Source: Halomonas almeriensis
GTDB lineage: Bacteria; Pseudomonadota; Gammaproteobacteria; Pseudomonadales; Halomonadaceae
DNA: 64,000 bases
Reading direction: 5' to 3'
Assembly: GCF_030409235.1 (NCBI RefSeq)
Contig: NZ_JAUFPO010000010.1
Location: forward strand, 1 to 64,000
Part shown: positions 46,004-55,069 of the stretch, one piece after another
Layout of the letters: each line of letters begins with the position of its first letter
How positions within the stretch are numbered: the first letter of the stretch is position 1
Notes under the pieces: generated by a model
The model's database searches: none
What the model was told of the DNA's origin: nothing
What the model saw: the letters and a program-made list of their open reading frames with translations, nothing else
Translations under genes and position numbers: made by a program

Positions 46004-46822
46004 ATGCTGAAAGCAAGGGGTGAAGAACGTTCTTATCCCCTGGAATGCCTGAGCGATACCCACGGGTTTCATCAGTTGCTGGTGGGGCTTGCCGGGCGCG
46101 TCGATGTCGAGGTCGAGGGGCGTGGGTCGGCCGTGGTTCCCGGTGGGGCCTGCGTGATCCCGGCCGGGGCGACCCATCATTATCTGGGCATCGAAGCTGC
46201 CAACCGTTGCCGAGTGCTCGACCTGGCCACCGGGGATGCGGCGCTGGACGCCTGCTTCGAGCACATTCATTTTCTGCGTCTGCCGTTGTCGGATCTCCAG
46301 AGCCGGAGCGGTCAGGCCCTGCTGGCCAGTCTGATCGGCGCGCCGGCATTCTGGTGGCGCTGCTGGCGGCCTTCATCTGGAGCGGTTATTCGGTGGCGTC
46401 ACGCCTGCTGGCGCGCATTCCGACCACTGCGGTGGCCTGGAACTGTCTGGGAGCGGCCATCCTCGCCCTGATCTGCCATCTGATCTGGGAGCCGATGGGC
46501 TGGCCGCAAGGGGCAAATCTGTGGGCCATTCTGGCCCTGGGGCTGGGGCTGGGGCCAGTGGGCAGTGCCTTCTTTACCTGGGACATCGGCATGAAGCGTG
46601 TTTACCTGGGACATCGGCATGAAGCGTGGCCGGGTGCGCCTGCTGGGACTGCTGTTCTATGCCACGCCGTTGTGCTCGATCCTGGTGTTGATCGCCTTTG
46701 ACCTGGCGACGCCCAGCCCCAGTCTGCTGGTCGCCGCGTTGCTGATCTGCGGCGGTGCCCTGATCGGCAGTGGTATGCTGGGCGGGCCAGTAAGCCAGCG
46801 AAGAAAAACCGCCGCTGCGTGA
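46004..46822 (+). pseudogene. Chimeric remnant: AraC N-terminal domain joined to EamA transporter C-terminal half
   Basis: Bases 46004-~46335 encode the cupin sensor of an AraC regulator (HGFHQLLVGLAGRVDVEVEG, VIPAGATHHYLG) with no HTH after it. From ~46343, in another frame, the second half of an EamA/DMT transporter begins (ILVALLAAFIWSGYSVASRLL). At 46573-46628 a perfect 28-bp tandem duplication shifts that frame again; the end (GRVRLLGLLFYATPLCSILVLIAFDLATPS) is read from the shifted frame to 46822. So a deletion fused two neighbouring genes, and a duplication then broke the rest. Not expected to be functional. Confidence 0.85.
46573..46628 (+). repeat. 28-bp perfect tandem duplication
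   Basis: The 28 bases 46573-46600 (starting tttacctgggacatcgg) are repeated exactly at 46601-46628. The length is not a multiple of three, so it frameshifts the EamA remnant. Perfect identity suggests it is recent or under no selection. Confidence 0.95.
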
Positions 46823-46840
46823 TCGTGAGGGCGGCCGACC

Positions 46841-47515
46841 TTATACCTCGGCCCACATGCGCAGCAGGTTGGTCAGGTTTTTGGAAATGATATCGAAGTC
46901 CTGTGACTTGCCATTTTGTTCGAACATCTGGCGGCGTGTCCGATCCAGGTCAAACAGTATCTCGCGTTGCTGTGGGTCTCGCACCTGACTCTGTACCCAG
47001 CCGACCGCCGCCAGTCGCTGCCCCCGGGTGACCGGTTCGACGCGATGCAGGGTGGATGACGGGTAGAGAATCAAGGCACCGGCTGGCAGCTTGTAGGTCT
47101 GCTCGCCGGCGGTCGTGTCGATGAGCAGCTCGCCACCCTCATAGGCGTCGGGGCTTTCGAGAAACAGCGTGAAGGACAGGTCGGTGCGCATGGGGCCGTC
47201 AGGCGTGGGCATGATGGCATCATCCACATGGTTGCCGTAGTTCATGCCGGACTGATAGCGACTGAACATCAGCGGCTTCAGGCGTCGCGGACGGGCGGCC
47301 ATCTGGAACAGGGGGTGGCGGTTCAGCTCACCGGTGATGGACTCACGCAGCCTGGCGATTCGGCCATCCTTGCCGTCGGCCTGCTGATTGTTCTTGACCG
47401 TCTGGGCATGCCAGCCCGCCGTTTTGCGGCCATCCTGAAAGGAGGTGTCACTCAGCGTGGCGTGTACGTCCTTGAGCAAGTCAGCGGATATGGCTTGCTC
47501 GATACAGAGAATCAT
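46841..47515 (-). CDS. piuC: PKHD-type Fe(II)/2-oxoglutarate dioxygenase, PiuC/YbiX-like
   Basis: A 224-residue oxygenase. The double-stranded beta-helix iron site is NYGNHVDDAIM (HxD, ~91-101) and the distal His in STLHRVEPVTRGQRLAAVGWVQS (~152-174), with Arg for 2-oxoglutarate. PiuC-type proteins are iron-regulated and usually lie beside TonB siderophore receptors; none is in the window. Start MILCIEQAIS at 47515 has GGAGG upstream. It is divergent from the Gly/Glu/His repeat protein, sharing a 153-nt promoter region. Confidence 0.9.
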   Translation of the reverse strand: MILCIEQAISADLLKDVHATLSDTSFQDGRKTAGWHAQTVKNNQQADGKDGRIARLRESITGELNRHPLFQMAARPRRLKPLMFSRYQSGMNYGNHVDDAIMPTPDGPMRTDLSFTLFLESPDAYEGGELLIDTTAGEQTYKLPAGALILYPSSTLHRVEPVTRGQRLAAVGWVQSQVRDPQQREILFDLDRTRRQMFEQNGKSQDFDIISKNLTNLLRMWAEV

Positions 47516-47668
47516 GGTGCTGAACCTCCAGGCCAATGTTTACAAAGTATAATGTGAATGATTTGCGTTGATGAGACAAGTCGCGGCAGACTATACCAGC
47601 AATCGACAGTCTCGCCACCCGGTGAGTGTTGTATTGACAGACTTGTTGATCAATTAAAGGGAAGCGTC

Positions 47669-48817
47669 ATGACACACAGCACCCGAACTCGACTCTGGAT
47701 GGGCGTTGGTGCCTCGGTACTGCTGGGCGCCAGCACTTCAGTGTGGGCAGAAAGTCAGGATGCCGATGCCTCCAGTGAATCCGCCCAGGGCCAGGAAGCC
47801 GTGCAGGTAGAAGGTGGCGAAGGCGGTGAAGCCGGTCACCAATCCGAAGGCGGAGAAGGTGGCGAAGGTAGTGAAGGTGGTGAAGGTGGTTCAGCCAGCG
47901 CCACTGACCCCTATGCGGTCTTTGCCTACTTGAATGCCAGCTCCGGCGGAGAGGGTGGTGAAGGCGGAGAAGGTGGTGAAGGCGGCGAAGCCGGCCATCA
48001 ATCCGAAGGCGGTGAAGGTGGCGAAGGCGGCGAAGCCGGTCATCAATCCGAAGGCGGTGAAGGTGGCGAAGGCGGCGAAGCCGGTCATCAATCCGAAGGT
48101 GGAGAAAGTGGCGAAGGCGGCGAAGCCGGTCACCAATCCGAAGGCGGAGAAGGTGGTGAAGGCGGTGAAGGCGGCCATACCGTCAACGCCAGCAATCCGG
48201 GTGTCTTCACGGCCAGCCTGGCCATGATGCAGGGGTATCTTGCCGTGGCGCGCGACCTTTACCAGGCCGATGAGCAGACCGCCGCCCAGCCGCACTTCGG
48301 CCACCCGCTGAATGAACACTATGAGCCGCTGGCTTCCGCTCTGGAAACCCGGGGGATCGATAGCCTGGATGACGCCCTGCAAGGCCTGGTGGACAGCACC
48401 CGCGAGGGTGGCGACTGGGATCAGCATGCTGACGCCTACCAGGGGGCCCAGGAGGCCATCAAGGCGGCCATGCAGGACGTGGATAGCGAAATCCGCGACG
48501 ATGTGATCTTCCAGAGCCGCGTTCAGCTGGCCCTGCTGAAGAAGGCCATGAATGAATATCAGGCGGCCATCGAGGATGGCGAATTCGTCAACGTCGTCGA
48601 GTATCAGGACAGCCGTGGCTTCGTTCAGGTAGCCAAGTCGGTTCTCGAGCAGCACAAGGGGCTGTACGACAATGAGACCTACGGCACCCTGCTTGCTGCC
48701 TATGAGGATACCCTCAAGGCCTGGCCCTCCGCCGTGGCGCCGGAGACACCGGCCATGACACCGGGCGAACTCTCGGCCAGCATGTTCAAGCTCGAAGCCG
48801 AGCTGGGCGAGTACTGA
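47669..48817 (+). CDS. Exported Gly/Glu/His-rich repeat protein
   Basis: A 382-residue protein, family not firmly recognised. Residues 1-27 are a signal peptide (VWA cut). Residues ~48-170 are low-complexity GGE repeats containing five copies of AGHQSE (at 55, 108, 123, 138, 153), four of them in 15-residue units; at DNA level this is a 45-bp repeat. The C-terminal ~200 residues are helical; IEDGEFVNVVEYQDSRGFVQVAK (~290-312) recalls the periplasmic helices fused to some FTR1 iron permeases. Glu and His density and the PiuC neighbour suggest metal, perhaps iron, binding in the periplasm; this is inference. Start ATG at 47669 with AAGGGAAG upstream. Confidence 0.82.
   Translation: MTHSTRTRLWMGVGASVLLGASTSVWAESQDADASSESAQGQEAVQVEGGEGGEAGHQSEGGEGGEGSEGGEGGSASATDPYAVFAYLNASSGGEGGEGGEGGEGGEAGHQSEGGEGGEGGEAGHQSEGGEGGEGGEAGHQSEGGESGEGGEAGHQSEGGEGGEGGEGGHTVNASNPGVFTASLAMMQGYLAVARDLYQADEQTAAQPHFGHPLNEHYEPLASALETRGIDSLDDALQGLVDSTREGGDWDQHADAYQGAQEAIKAAMQDVDSEIRDDVIFQSRVQLALLKKAMNEYQAAIEDGEFVNVVEYQDSRGFVQVAKSVLEQHKGLYDNETYGTLLAAYEDTLKAWPSAVAPETPAMTPGELSASMFKLEAELGEY
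47975..48175 (+). repeat. 45-bp tandem coding repeat
   Basis: Four near-identical 45-bp units encode the 15-residue unit GGEAGHQSEGGEGGE. Silent and few replacement differences separate the copies. Copy number is likely to vary between strains. Confidence 0.85.
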
Positions 48818-48915
48818 TCGCCTACCCCCATGCCCGGTTCGGCATGGGGAGTCCGCTTCTGGAAACCTTGAGGGGCGGAACCCCTGACGGGAATGGCAGC
48901 TGCCATTCCCGTCAC

Positions 48916-49447
48916 TTATTGCCTGCCTGTTTGGCGTGATTCAGGCTGAGGCGTGTAGCTCAGTAGGATCGGAATCAGCGCGACCGACATCAGGATCGAG
49001 ACAATCAGGAACAGCACCATGCCGCCCGGGTCGGCGACATTAAGCAGCAACTGACCGCCTCCCATGCACCGATAGCTGATGACCATGTAGAACGCCAGGA
49101 GCCGATCCCTCAGCTGATTGGCGGCGTGGCCGTTCAACCAGCTTTCGGTGACCACATAAAGCCCGGCATAGGCTAAACCGGTAATCAGGCGCATGGCCGC
49201 CTACACCCAGGGGTCGATAAACAGCAGGTGCACCAGGATGGCCACCGAGGTGATCGAGGCAAGCACTGCGAATACCCGGATATGGCCGAGCTCCCCGAAG
49301 TTTGCGGGGCGTCAGGGTCGAGCCCGCCAGGAAGCCGATGAAGTATGACGACATGACCAGGCCGGTGACGATATTGCCGAAGGATTCTTCGGCGGCGCGC
49401 ACGCGTGGTAGCGGCTGGCCGAAGGCTGCAGTGAAGTGACGGGGCAA
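48916..49447 (-). pseudogene. Decayed MFS transporter (N-terminal third)
   Basis: Pieces of one MFS protein lie in two frames. FGNIVTGLVMSSYFIGFLAGSTLTP (~49300-49390) is in one frame. After a frameshift near 49300 the text LGHIRVFAVLASITSVAILVHLLFIDPWV continues, meets a TAG (49201-49203), and goes on as AAMRLITGLAYAGLYVVTESWLNG to 48916. That looks like a YcaD-type transporter. Only ~180 of ~400 residues remain; start and C-terminal half are missing. Not functional. Confidence 0.85.
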
Positions 49448-49560
49448 CCGGGCAAGTACGGTGGGTTGTCGTCTTGTGTTGACCAGCTGTCGACTTATGA
49501 AAAGTTTGGCCGGCCAATTGCGTCACACTGGCATGGTTTCTCAGGCTAAAGGAGATCACT

Positions 49561-50499
49561 ATGCCGATGTCGCATTACCGCTGCCACCTGCTGGGCGCCA
49601 CCCTGGCGCTGACTTCCCTGGCCGCGCCCATGGCCCAGGCCGATCTCGATGAAGTCCGCTTCGGTGTACCGCCCTGGCCGGGGGTTACCGTCAAATCCGA
49701 AATCGCCGCCCAGTTGCTGGAGGCCATGGGCTACGAGACCCGGCAGAATGACCTGGCGGTAAGCGTGATCCTCAATGGCGTGGCCGAGGGCGATCTGGAA
49801 GCCTACCTGGGCGGCTGGTACCCGGTGCAGACCGAGATGGTCGAGCCACTGGTGGCCGACGGCAAGGTGGAAAAAGCCGTCGCCAACATCCAGGGCGCCA
49901 TCTCGGGCCTGGTGGTGCCGCGCTATGTGCACGAGGCGGGCATCGAGACGGTGGCGGACCTGAATGAGCACCGCGAGCGTTTCGACGGCACCATTCTGGG
50001 TATCGAGGCCGGCACGGGAATCAATACCGCCATCGGTGAGGCCATCGATGAGGATCTCGCCGGTCTCGGCGACTGGAACCTGCGCGAGAGCTCCACGGCG
50101 GCGATGCTGGCCCAGGCCGAGCAGAAGATGCGCAACGACGAGTGGGTGACCTTCGTTGGCTGGGAACCGCACTGGATGAACGTCAGCTTCGATCTCGTCT
50201 ATCTCGAGGATGCCGATGACGCCGGTGTGGCGGAGATCGAGAGCACGGTCTGGACCGTGGTGCCGGACGACCTGAAGGACCGGGATGCCGATGTGCATCG
50301 TTTCATGACCCAATACGTGGTGGACACTGTCGATCAGAACGACTGGGTGCATGCCTACAGTCACGAGGAGCGGCCCGCCGATGAGGTGGCCAGCGAGTGG
50401 ATCGCGGCCAACCAGGATACCGTGGCGGCCTGGCTCGAGGGTGTCGAGGCGCGTGACGGGCGTCCCGCCATCGAGGCGGTTGAGGCGCAGTTCGACTGA
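49561..50499 (+). CDS. caiX: Carnitine/betaine ABC transporter periplasmic binding protein
   Basis: A 312-residue OpuAC/ProX-type binding protein. Signal peptide 1-27 (PMAQA). FGVPPWPGVTVKSEIAAQLLEAMGY (~34-58), with YLGGWYPVQTEM (~82) and WVTFVGWEPHWMNVSFDLVYLED (~195-217) supplying the Trp box that holds quaternary amines. Adjacent cdhR and cdh genes make it the CaiX counterpart of the P. aeruginosa carnitine locus. No permease or ATPase gene is here, so it probably shares a core transporter. RBS AAAGGAGA. Confidence 0.88.
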   Translation: MPMSHYRCHLLGATLALTSLAAPMAQADLDEVRFGVPPWPGVTVKSEIAAQLLEAMGYETRQNDLAVSVILNGVAEGDLEAYLGGWYPVQTEMVEPLVADGKVEKAVANIQGAISGLVVPRYVHEAGIETVADLNEHRERFDGTILGIEAGTGINTAIGEAIDEDLAGLGDWNLRESSTAAMLAQAEQKMRNDEWVTFVGWEPHWMNVSFDLVYLEDADDAGVAEIESTVWTVVPDDLKDRDADVHRFMTQYVVDTVDQNDWVHAYSHEERPADEVASEWIAANQDTVAAWLEGVEARDGRPAIEAVEAQFD

Positions 50500-50567
50500 G
50501 GCAAGCTTGCCCGACAGTGGCCGGCCGGTCATCATGATCGGCCTCTTCGCATCCTTGGCTTGCCGTC

Positions 50568-51539
50568 ATGCGCCTCGATTACAACGGACCCGCGCCGGAG
50601 CTTGTCGGCTTTCTGTTGCTGCCACGTTTTTCGATGATGGCCTTCTTTTCCGCGGTCGAACCACTGCGGATTGCCAATCGCATCAGTGGCCAGCCACTCT
50701 TTGACTGGACACTGCTCAGTCAGGATGGCGAGCCGGTGACGGCCTCCAACGGCATGACGCTGCTGGCTGACCAGTCCATCGAGGCGGTCCATCACCTCCC
50801 TTCACTCGCAGTGTGCAGCGGTTTCGACCCCGAGTCCTGTCTGAGTCGAGCCCTGATGCGCTGGTTGCATCGGCTCAACGAGTCGGGCTGCGTGCTGGGC
50901 GGTCTCGACACCGGTTGCTTTGTGCTCGCTGCGGCCGGCTTGCTGGAGAGCGAGTGCGTCACCCTCCATTGGGAGAGTCTGCCGGCCTTTCAGGAACGCT
51001 TTCCGGCCATCCAAACCTCGGACGAGTTGTTCGAGCTCGGGCGTCGGCGCTTCTCCTGTGCCGGGGGCGCGGCAGCCATGGACATGGCGCTGGACGTGAT
51101 CGCCCGGCGCCATGGCAACCAGCTGGCCATCGATGTCTCGGAACAGCTTGTGCATGAGCGCATCCGTACCCGCCATGACCAGCAGCGCATGACGTTAGCC
51201 CGTCGGCTCGGCACGCATCGTCGCCATCTCGTCGAGGCGGTCGATGCGATGGAGCAGCACCTCGAATTTCCATTGAGCCTGACAGAAGTGGCGCGACTCA
51301 GTGGCGTCTCGCTGCGACAGCTGCAGCGACTCTTCGAACGCGAGCTGGGGCAGTCGCCGCGAGACTGGTACCTGGGATTGCGGCTGGAGCGCGCTCGCTA
51401 CCTGCTCGAGGAGACCGACCTCGATGTGTTGGCGGTAGCGCTGGCGTGTGGCTTCGGGTCGAGTTCGAGTTTCTCGCGGGCGTTTCGTGCTCGGTATGGT
51501 CAATCGCCGCGGCAGCTGCGCAAGGGAAACACTGCTTAA
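50568..51539 (+). CDS. cdhR: GlxA-family AraC regulator of carnitine catabolism
   Basis: A 323-residue regulator: a DJ-1/PfpI-like sensor (VGFLLLPRFSMMAFFSAVEPLRIANRI, ~12-38; GLDTGCFVLAAAGLL with the nucleophile-elbow Cys, ~110) and a C-terminal AraC HTH pair (~230-315, including EVARLSGVSLRQLQRLFERELGQSPRDWYLGLRLERARYLL). The carnitine context identifies CdhR, which activates caiX-cdh transcription in response to carnitine. It is tandem after caiX and convergent with the cdh genes. Confidence 0.9.
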   Translation: MRLDYNGPAPELVGFLLLPRFSMMAFFSAVEPLRIANRISGQPLFDWTLLSQDGEPVTASNGMTLLADQSIEAVHHLPSLAVCSGFDPESCLSRALMRWLHRLNESGCVLGGLDTGCFVLAAAGLLESECVTLHWESLPAFQERFPAIQTSDELFELGRRRFSCAGGAAAMDMALDVIARRHGNQLAIDVSEQLVHERIRTRHDQQRMTLARRLGTHRRHLVEAVDAMEQHLEFPLSLTEVARLSGVSLRQLQRLFERELGQSPRDWYLGLRLERARYLLEETDLDVLAVALACGFGSSSSFSRAFRARYGQSPRQLRKGNTA

Positions 51540-51692
51540 ATGCCTGCGCATGCAAATCGCGGCGTTGCGCGGTAATCGAAAGCTCGTCTAACTAATTGTT
51601 ATGTCTCGCTTTCTGCGTTCCGTGCGCCTTGCGGTTCACTATGCTCGGCGATTTATTCAGCGCTTCCCAAGGCCTGAACCGTCAGGTTTTGT

Positions 51693-52517
51693 TCAACCCA
51701 GTCGTTGCGACAGGGCGCGGCAGAAGTCCTGCCAGGCGGCCTGCATTGCGTCGAGACGTGCATAAGCATGCAGGGCACCATGCAGCATGCCTGGCGCACA
51801 GCGGTAGCCGATGTCGGCGCCGTCGCGACGCCAGTCCGCCACGGCGCGCTCCAGGGGGGCGGTGAGGGGATCATGTTCCGCGGCCAGCACTTCGATGAAC
51901 TCGCCGGGAGCCGAGGTGGCGTCCGGCATCGGTACCTCGTCGGCGATGCTCTCCCACAGCGCCAGGATATCGTCCCGCGTCAGCAGCGGGGCGTCCGGCC
52001 CCAGGCTGGCCGCTGTCGGGCGACCCACTGGAGGGTAGATCAGCCCCAGTACGCCGTGGAAGTGGGACTGCCGTGAGACATCCATGACCAGTCGCCCGCC
52101 GGCACTGTCGCCGACCAGGGCTGTGGGCGAGCAGGCCTCGGCGACGCGACGACAGTCGTCGAGTGCTTCGGCGTAGCCGGCTTCCGGTGCCAATCGGTAG
52201 TCGACGCTGATCACTTCGCGGCCCAGCCGTTCGGCCAGGTCGGCGGCGATGCCGTGATGACTGCGCGGTGAACCGAGGTTTCAGCCGCCGCCGTGGGCAT
52301 AGAGGATGGGGGAAGCCTCGGCAACGCGGGCAGGGTGGAAGCGTCGTAGGCCGACAGCGGCGATGTGCTCGTCGCGAAACGTCATGCCGTTGGGGTCGAC
52401 GGGCGCAAAGCTCACGCAGAGTGCATCGTAGCGCTTCCGGGCCGCCTCCATCGGCAGCCCGGCAAGGGCGTCGAGGCCGAGCTCGAAGCGGCGGCGAAAG
52501 CTGTCACACTGCATCAT
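51693..52517 (-). pseudogene. hocS: Acylcarnitine hydrolase-like alpha/beta hydrolase, interrupted by one stop codon
   Basis: Both halves are in one frame. The first (from ATG ~52517) ends ILYAHGGG, where the HGGGW oxyanion motif is cut by TGA at 52281-52283, in the place of the usual Trp/Phe codon. The rest continues NLGSPRSHHG, EVISVDYRLAPEAGY, GDSAGGRL (nucleophile Ser) to the end at 51693, with the catalytic His in GMLHGALH. Apart from the stop the gene is complete. By position it matches HocS, the short-chain acylcarnitine hydrolase of the P. aeruginosa caiX-cdhCAB-hocS operon. A sequencing error or a recent null allele are both possible. Confidence 0.85.
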
Positions 52518-52558
52518 GGGGTCGGCCGTTCTGGCAGTTGGGGCCGTGATGTCCGGGC

Positions 52559-53026
52559 TCAACGCTTGGCCGTTGGCAAGCCGATGCGACGCCCTGCCTG
52601 TTCCGGCCAGGCCTCGGGCTCGGCACTCGGCAGTGCCCCGATGGCGGCGTCGATGGGGGACGGAAAGGGCACTGGTCGACCGGCTTCGACGTCGATACCC
52701 ATTAGCATCTGCTCGCTGGTGGCCAGCAGCGTGCCTTCGGCGTCGCACATTTTGAAGAACACATGCAGGCGCTTGGCATCACGCTCCAGCACCGTTACCT
52801 CAACGGACAGCGGCTGACCTTCGTGAGCTTCGCGACGATAGCAGAGGTGCGTCTCCAGGGTGTAAACCGTATAGCCATGCTGACGCCGGCCGGCCTCGTC
52901 AAGGCCGATGGCGTCCATTAGTGTCTCCACGCCCAGGGAGAATACCCGGGCGTATTCGGCGTCGTTCATGTGGCCGTTGTAGTCGACCCAGTCGTGGGGG
53001 ACCTGGAGGTCCAGCAGTTTCATCAT
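52559..53026 (-). CDS. cdhB: Betainyl-CoA thioesterase (hotdog fold)
   Basis: A 155-residue 4HBT-type thioesterase. The active-site Asp/His region is [24 protein letters not shown] (~9-32). It overlaps cdhA by 4 nt (ATGA). In carnitine degradation CdhB releases glycine betaine from betainyl-CoA; assignment relies on the operon. Confidence 0.88.
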   Translation of the reverse strand: MMKLLDLQVPHDWVDYNGHMNDAEYARVFSLGVETLMDAIGLDEAGRRQHGYTVYTLETHLCYRREAHEGQPLSVEVTVLERDAKRLHVFFKMCDAEGTLLATSEQMLMGIDVEAGRPVPFPSPIDAAIGALPSAEPEAWPEQAGRRIGLPTAKR

Positions 53027-53979
53027 ATGCGTCCTTCGAGGCCTTCGGCCTCCGGCCAGTACTTGCGGGTCAGGGCCAGCAGCTCCACCAGGAAGTCGTC
53101 GCGCCGCCGGTCGAGTTCGGCCACCGGACGGCCTGCCGCTTGATGTTCGCAGCCCTCGACGACCCTGTCGATCAGTTCATTTGTCAGCTCCGGTGCTTCC
53201 AGCTTTGTCCAGGGCAGCTTCAGTGCTGGGCCGAACTGCTCGAGCATGTGGCGCATGCCCTGTTCGCCGCCGGCCAGGTGGAAGGTCAAGAAGGTACCCA
53301 TCAACGACCAGCGCAGGCCGCAGCCATAGACCACGGCGGCGTCGATTTCCTCGGTGGTGGCCACGCCATCATTGACCAGGTGCAGGGCCTCACGCCACAG
53401 CGCTTCCATCAAGCGGTCGGCGATGTGGCCTTCAATCTCGCGGTGCACGACCAGCGGGCGCATGTTCAGCGCCTGGTAGAGTGCCTGGCCCTTGGCAGTG
53501 TGGTCGGCTTCGGTCGCTTCGCCACCTACCAGTTCCACCAGCGGCAGCAGGTAGACCGGGTTGAAGGGATGGGCGACGATGACACGGCCTGGCGCTTTTT
53601 GGCATTTCTGCTGCAAATCGGTTGGCTTGAAGCCCGAAGTGGAAGAGCCGATAACAACTTGTGCGTCGGCAGCAGCATCAATGGCGGCCAGGATCTCCTG
53701 CTTGAGCGGCAGGCGCTCCGGAACGTTTTCCTGGATCAGATCGGCACCGGCAACGGCTTCTTCCAGACTCGGCATGAAGCGCAGGCGGTCCGCCGAGGCG
53801 CCTTCGGCCAGGCCATCCTTCTCGAGGGAGTGCCAGGCGTTGTTGACGAAGGCGCGGGTACGTTCCTCCGCGCCCTCGGCGGGATCGAAGGCGACGACAT
53901 CCCAGCCATTGGCCAGAGCGCGGGCGATCCAGCCGTTGCCGATGACGCCGGTACCGATCACGGTGAGTTGCTGGCTCAT
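53023..53979 (-). CDS. cdhA: L-carnitine 3-dehydrogenase
   Basis: A 318-residue NAD enzyme of the 3-hydroxyacyl-CoA dehydrogenase fold. The motif [22 protein letters not shown] (~7-28) binds [19 protein letters not shown] (~77-92), SSTSGFKP (~116) and [15 protein letters not shown] (~136-150) are the catalytic segments. It oxidises L-carnitine to 3-dehydrocarnitine. It is coupled to cdhC (4-nt overlap) and to cdhB. Confidence 0.93.
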   Translation of the reverse strand: MSQQLTVIGTGVIGNGWIARALANGWDVVAFDPAEGAEERTRAFVNNAWHSLEKDGLAEGASADRLRFMPSLEEAVAGADLIQENVPERLPLKQEILAAIDAAADAQVVIGSSTSGFKPTDLQQKCQKAPGRVIVAHPFNPVYLLPLVELVGGEATEADHTAKGQALYQALNMRPLVVHREIEGHIADRLMEALWREALHLVNDGVATTEEIDAAVVYGCGLRWSLMGTFLTFHLAGGEQGMRHMLEQFGPALKLPWTKLEAPELTNELIDRVVEGCEHQAAGRPVAELDRRRDDFLVELLALTRKYWPEAEGLEGRI

Positions 53980-54884
53980 GTGTCACCTCCGGCGATCCGA
54001 CCGGTGTCGGGGTCGCGCAACCCGAGTTGGGCGCGGGTCTCGGCCGGCGTCATGATGCGTCCTCCCAGGCCATCGATGATACCGGAGGCTTTGTCGACGA
54101 GTTCGCCGTTGGTGGCCAGGACGCCTTTCTTCAGCATCAAATTGTCTTCCAGGCCGACGCGGGCATGGCCGCCGAGCAGCGCGGCCTGCGCGACCATCGG
54201 CATCTGCTGGCGGCCGATGCCGAAGGCGGCCCAGTTGGCGTCTGCCGGCAACTTGTTGCGCATGGCCAGCATGGTTTCGGTATCGGCCTCGGCGCCCCAG
54301 GGAATGCCCAGGCACAGCTGGTAGAGCGGGTCGCCATCGATCAGTCCTTCCTGCTGGAGCTGGCGGGCGAACCAGATATGGCCGAGATCGAAGCACTCGA
54401 GCTCGGGCTTGACCCCGGCGGCCTGTACCAGACGGGCATGTTCGCGCAGCCAGTCAGCGGTGTTGATGTAGACCATGTCACTGAAGTTGAGGCTACCGCA
54501 GTCCAGAGTGCACAGCTCCGGCAGCAGCTCGCCGACCGGCTCATGACGCTGCGTCGGTGTCTGGATGTCGGTGCCCGGGCCGCCGCGGGTGGGGTCCTCG
54601 GTGTCGGGAATCCAGTCGCCACCGCCACCGGCGGTGATGTTCATGACGATATCGGTGTCGGACTCGCGCACGCGTTCCATCACTTCACGGAAGTGATCCA
54701 GGGAATGGCTGATGCCGCCGGTCTGCGGATCGCGCACATGGATATGGGCGATGCTGGCACCGGCGCGTGCGGCTTCGATGCAGCTGTCGGCGATCTGCCT
54801 GGGGGTGACCGGGACATTGGGGTTCTTGGCGGTGGTGTCGCCGGCGCCGGTGACGGCGCAGGTCAGGATGACGTTGCGGTTCAT
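53976..54884 (-). CDS. cdhC: Dehydrocarnitine cleavage enzyme (BKACE family)
   Basis: A 302-residue TIM-barrel beta-keto acid cleavage enzyme. [13 protein letters not shown] (~6-18), [21 protein letters not shown] with the zinc His pair (~39-59), [10 protein letters not shown] (~82), [10 protein letters not shown] (~127) and [11 protein letters not shown] (~232) are BKACE hallmarks. CdhC converts 3-dehydrocarnitine and acetyl-CoA into acetoacetate and betainyl-CoA. First gene of the minus-strand cdh operon. Confidence 0.93.
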   Translation of the reverse strand: MNRNVILTCAVTGAGDTTAKNPNVPVTPRQIADSCIEAARAGASIAHIHVRDPQTGGISHSLDHFREVMERVRESDTDIVMNITAGGGGDWIPDTEDPTRGGPGTDIQTPTQRHEPVGELLPELCTLDCGSLNFSDMVYINTADWLREHARLVQAAGVKPELECFDLGHIWFARQLQQEGLIDGDPLYQLCLGIPWGAEADTETMLAMRNKLPADANWAAFGIGRQQMPMVAQAALLGGHARVGLEDNLMLKKGVLATNGELVDKASGIIDGLGGRIMTPAETRAQLGLRDPDTGRIAGGDT

Positions 54885-55069
54885 GGCTGGACCTCCTGTG
54901 TGAATCTATAAGGAGTGTCCGGGAGGGTGGCGTTGGCTTGTCGACACAAAACGACCAAAACTTGACGTTAAGCGCCGCGGTGTCGAGATTGACCGTCGCG
55001 GCTGTAATGCAAGGGCAGGTCTGCGTGCTGGCGCGCCCCGGCAGGGCCGGGGCGGACGACAGCGCCGAG

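Noticed and set aside
45842..46270. N-terminal extension of the Spo0M gene
   Set aside because: The extra 143 codons are antisense to the AraC remnant and the good ribosome site is at 45841.
47516..47668. Fur box between piuC and the repeat protein
   Set aside because: The stretch around aatgtgaatgatttgcg has only partial matches to the Fur hexamer array, too weak to annotate.
47891..48655. Long minus-strand frame opposite the repeat protein
   Set aside because: It only mirrors the 45-bp repeat (GFAAFATF pattern). The plus-strand gene has the signal peptide and a ribosome site.
51540..51692. Second attC-like site after cdhR (tctaactaattgtta)
   Set aside because: A TCTAAC core is present but no pairing arms or matching R' site follow.
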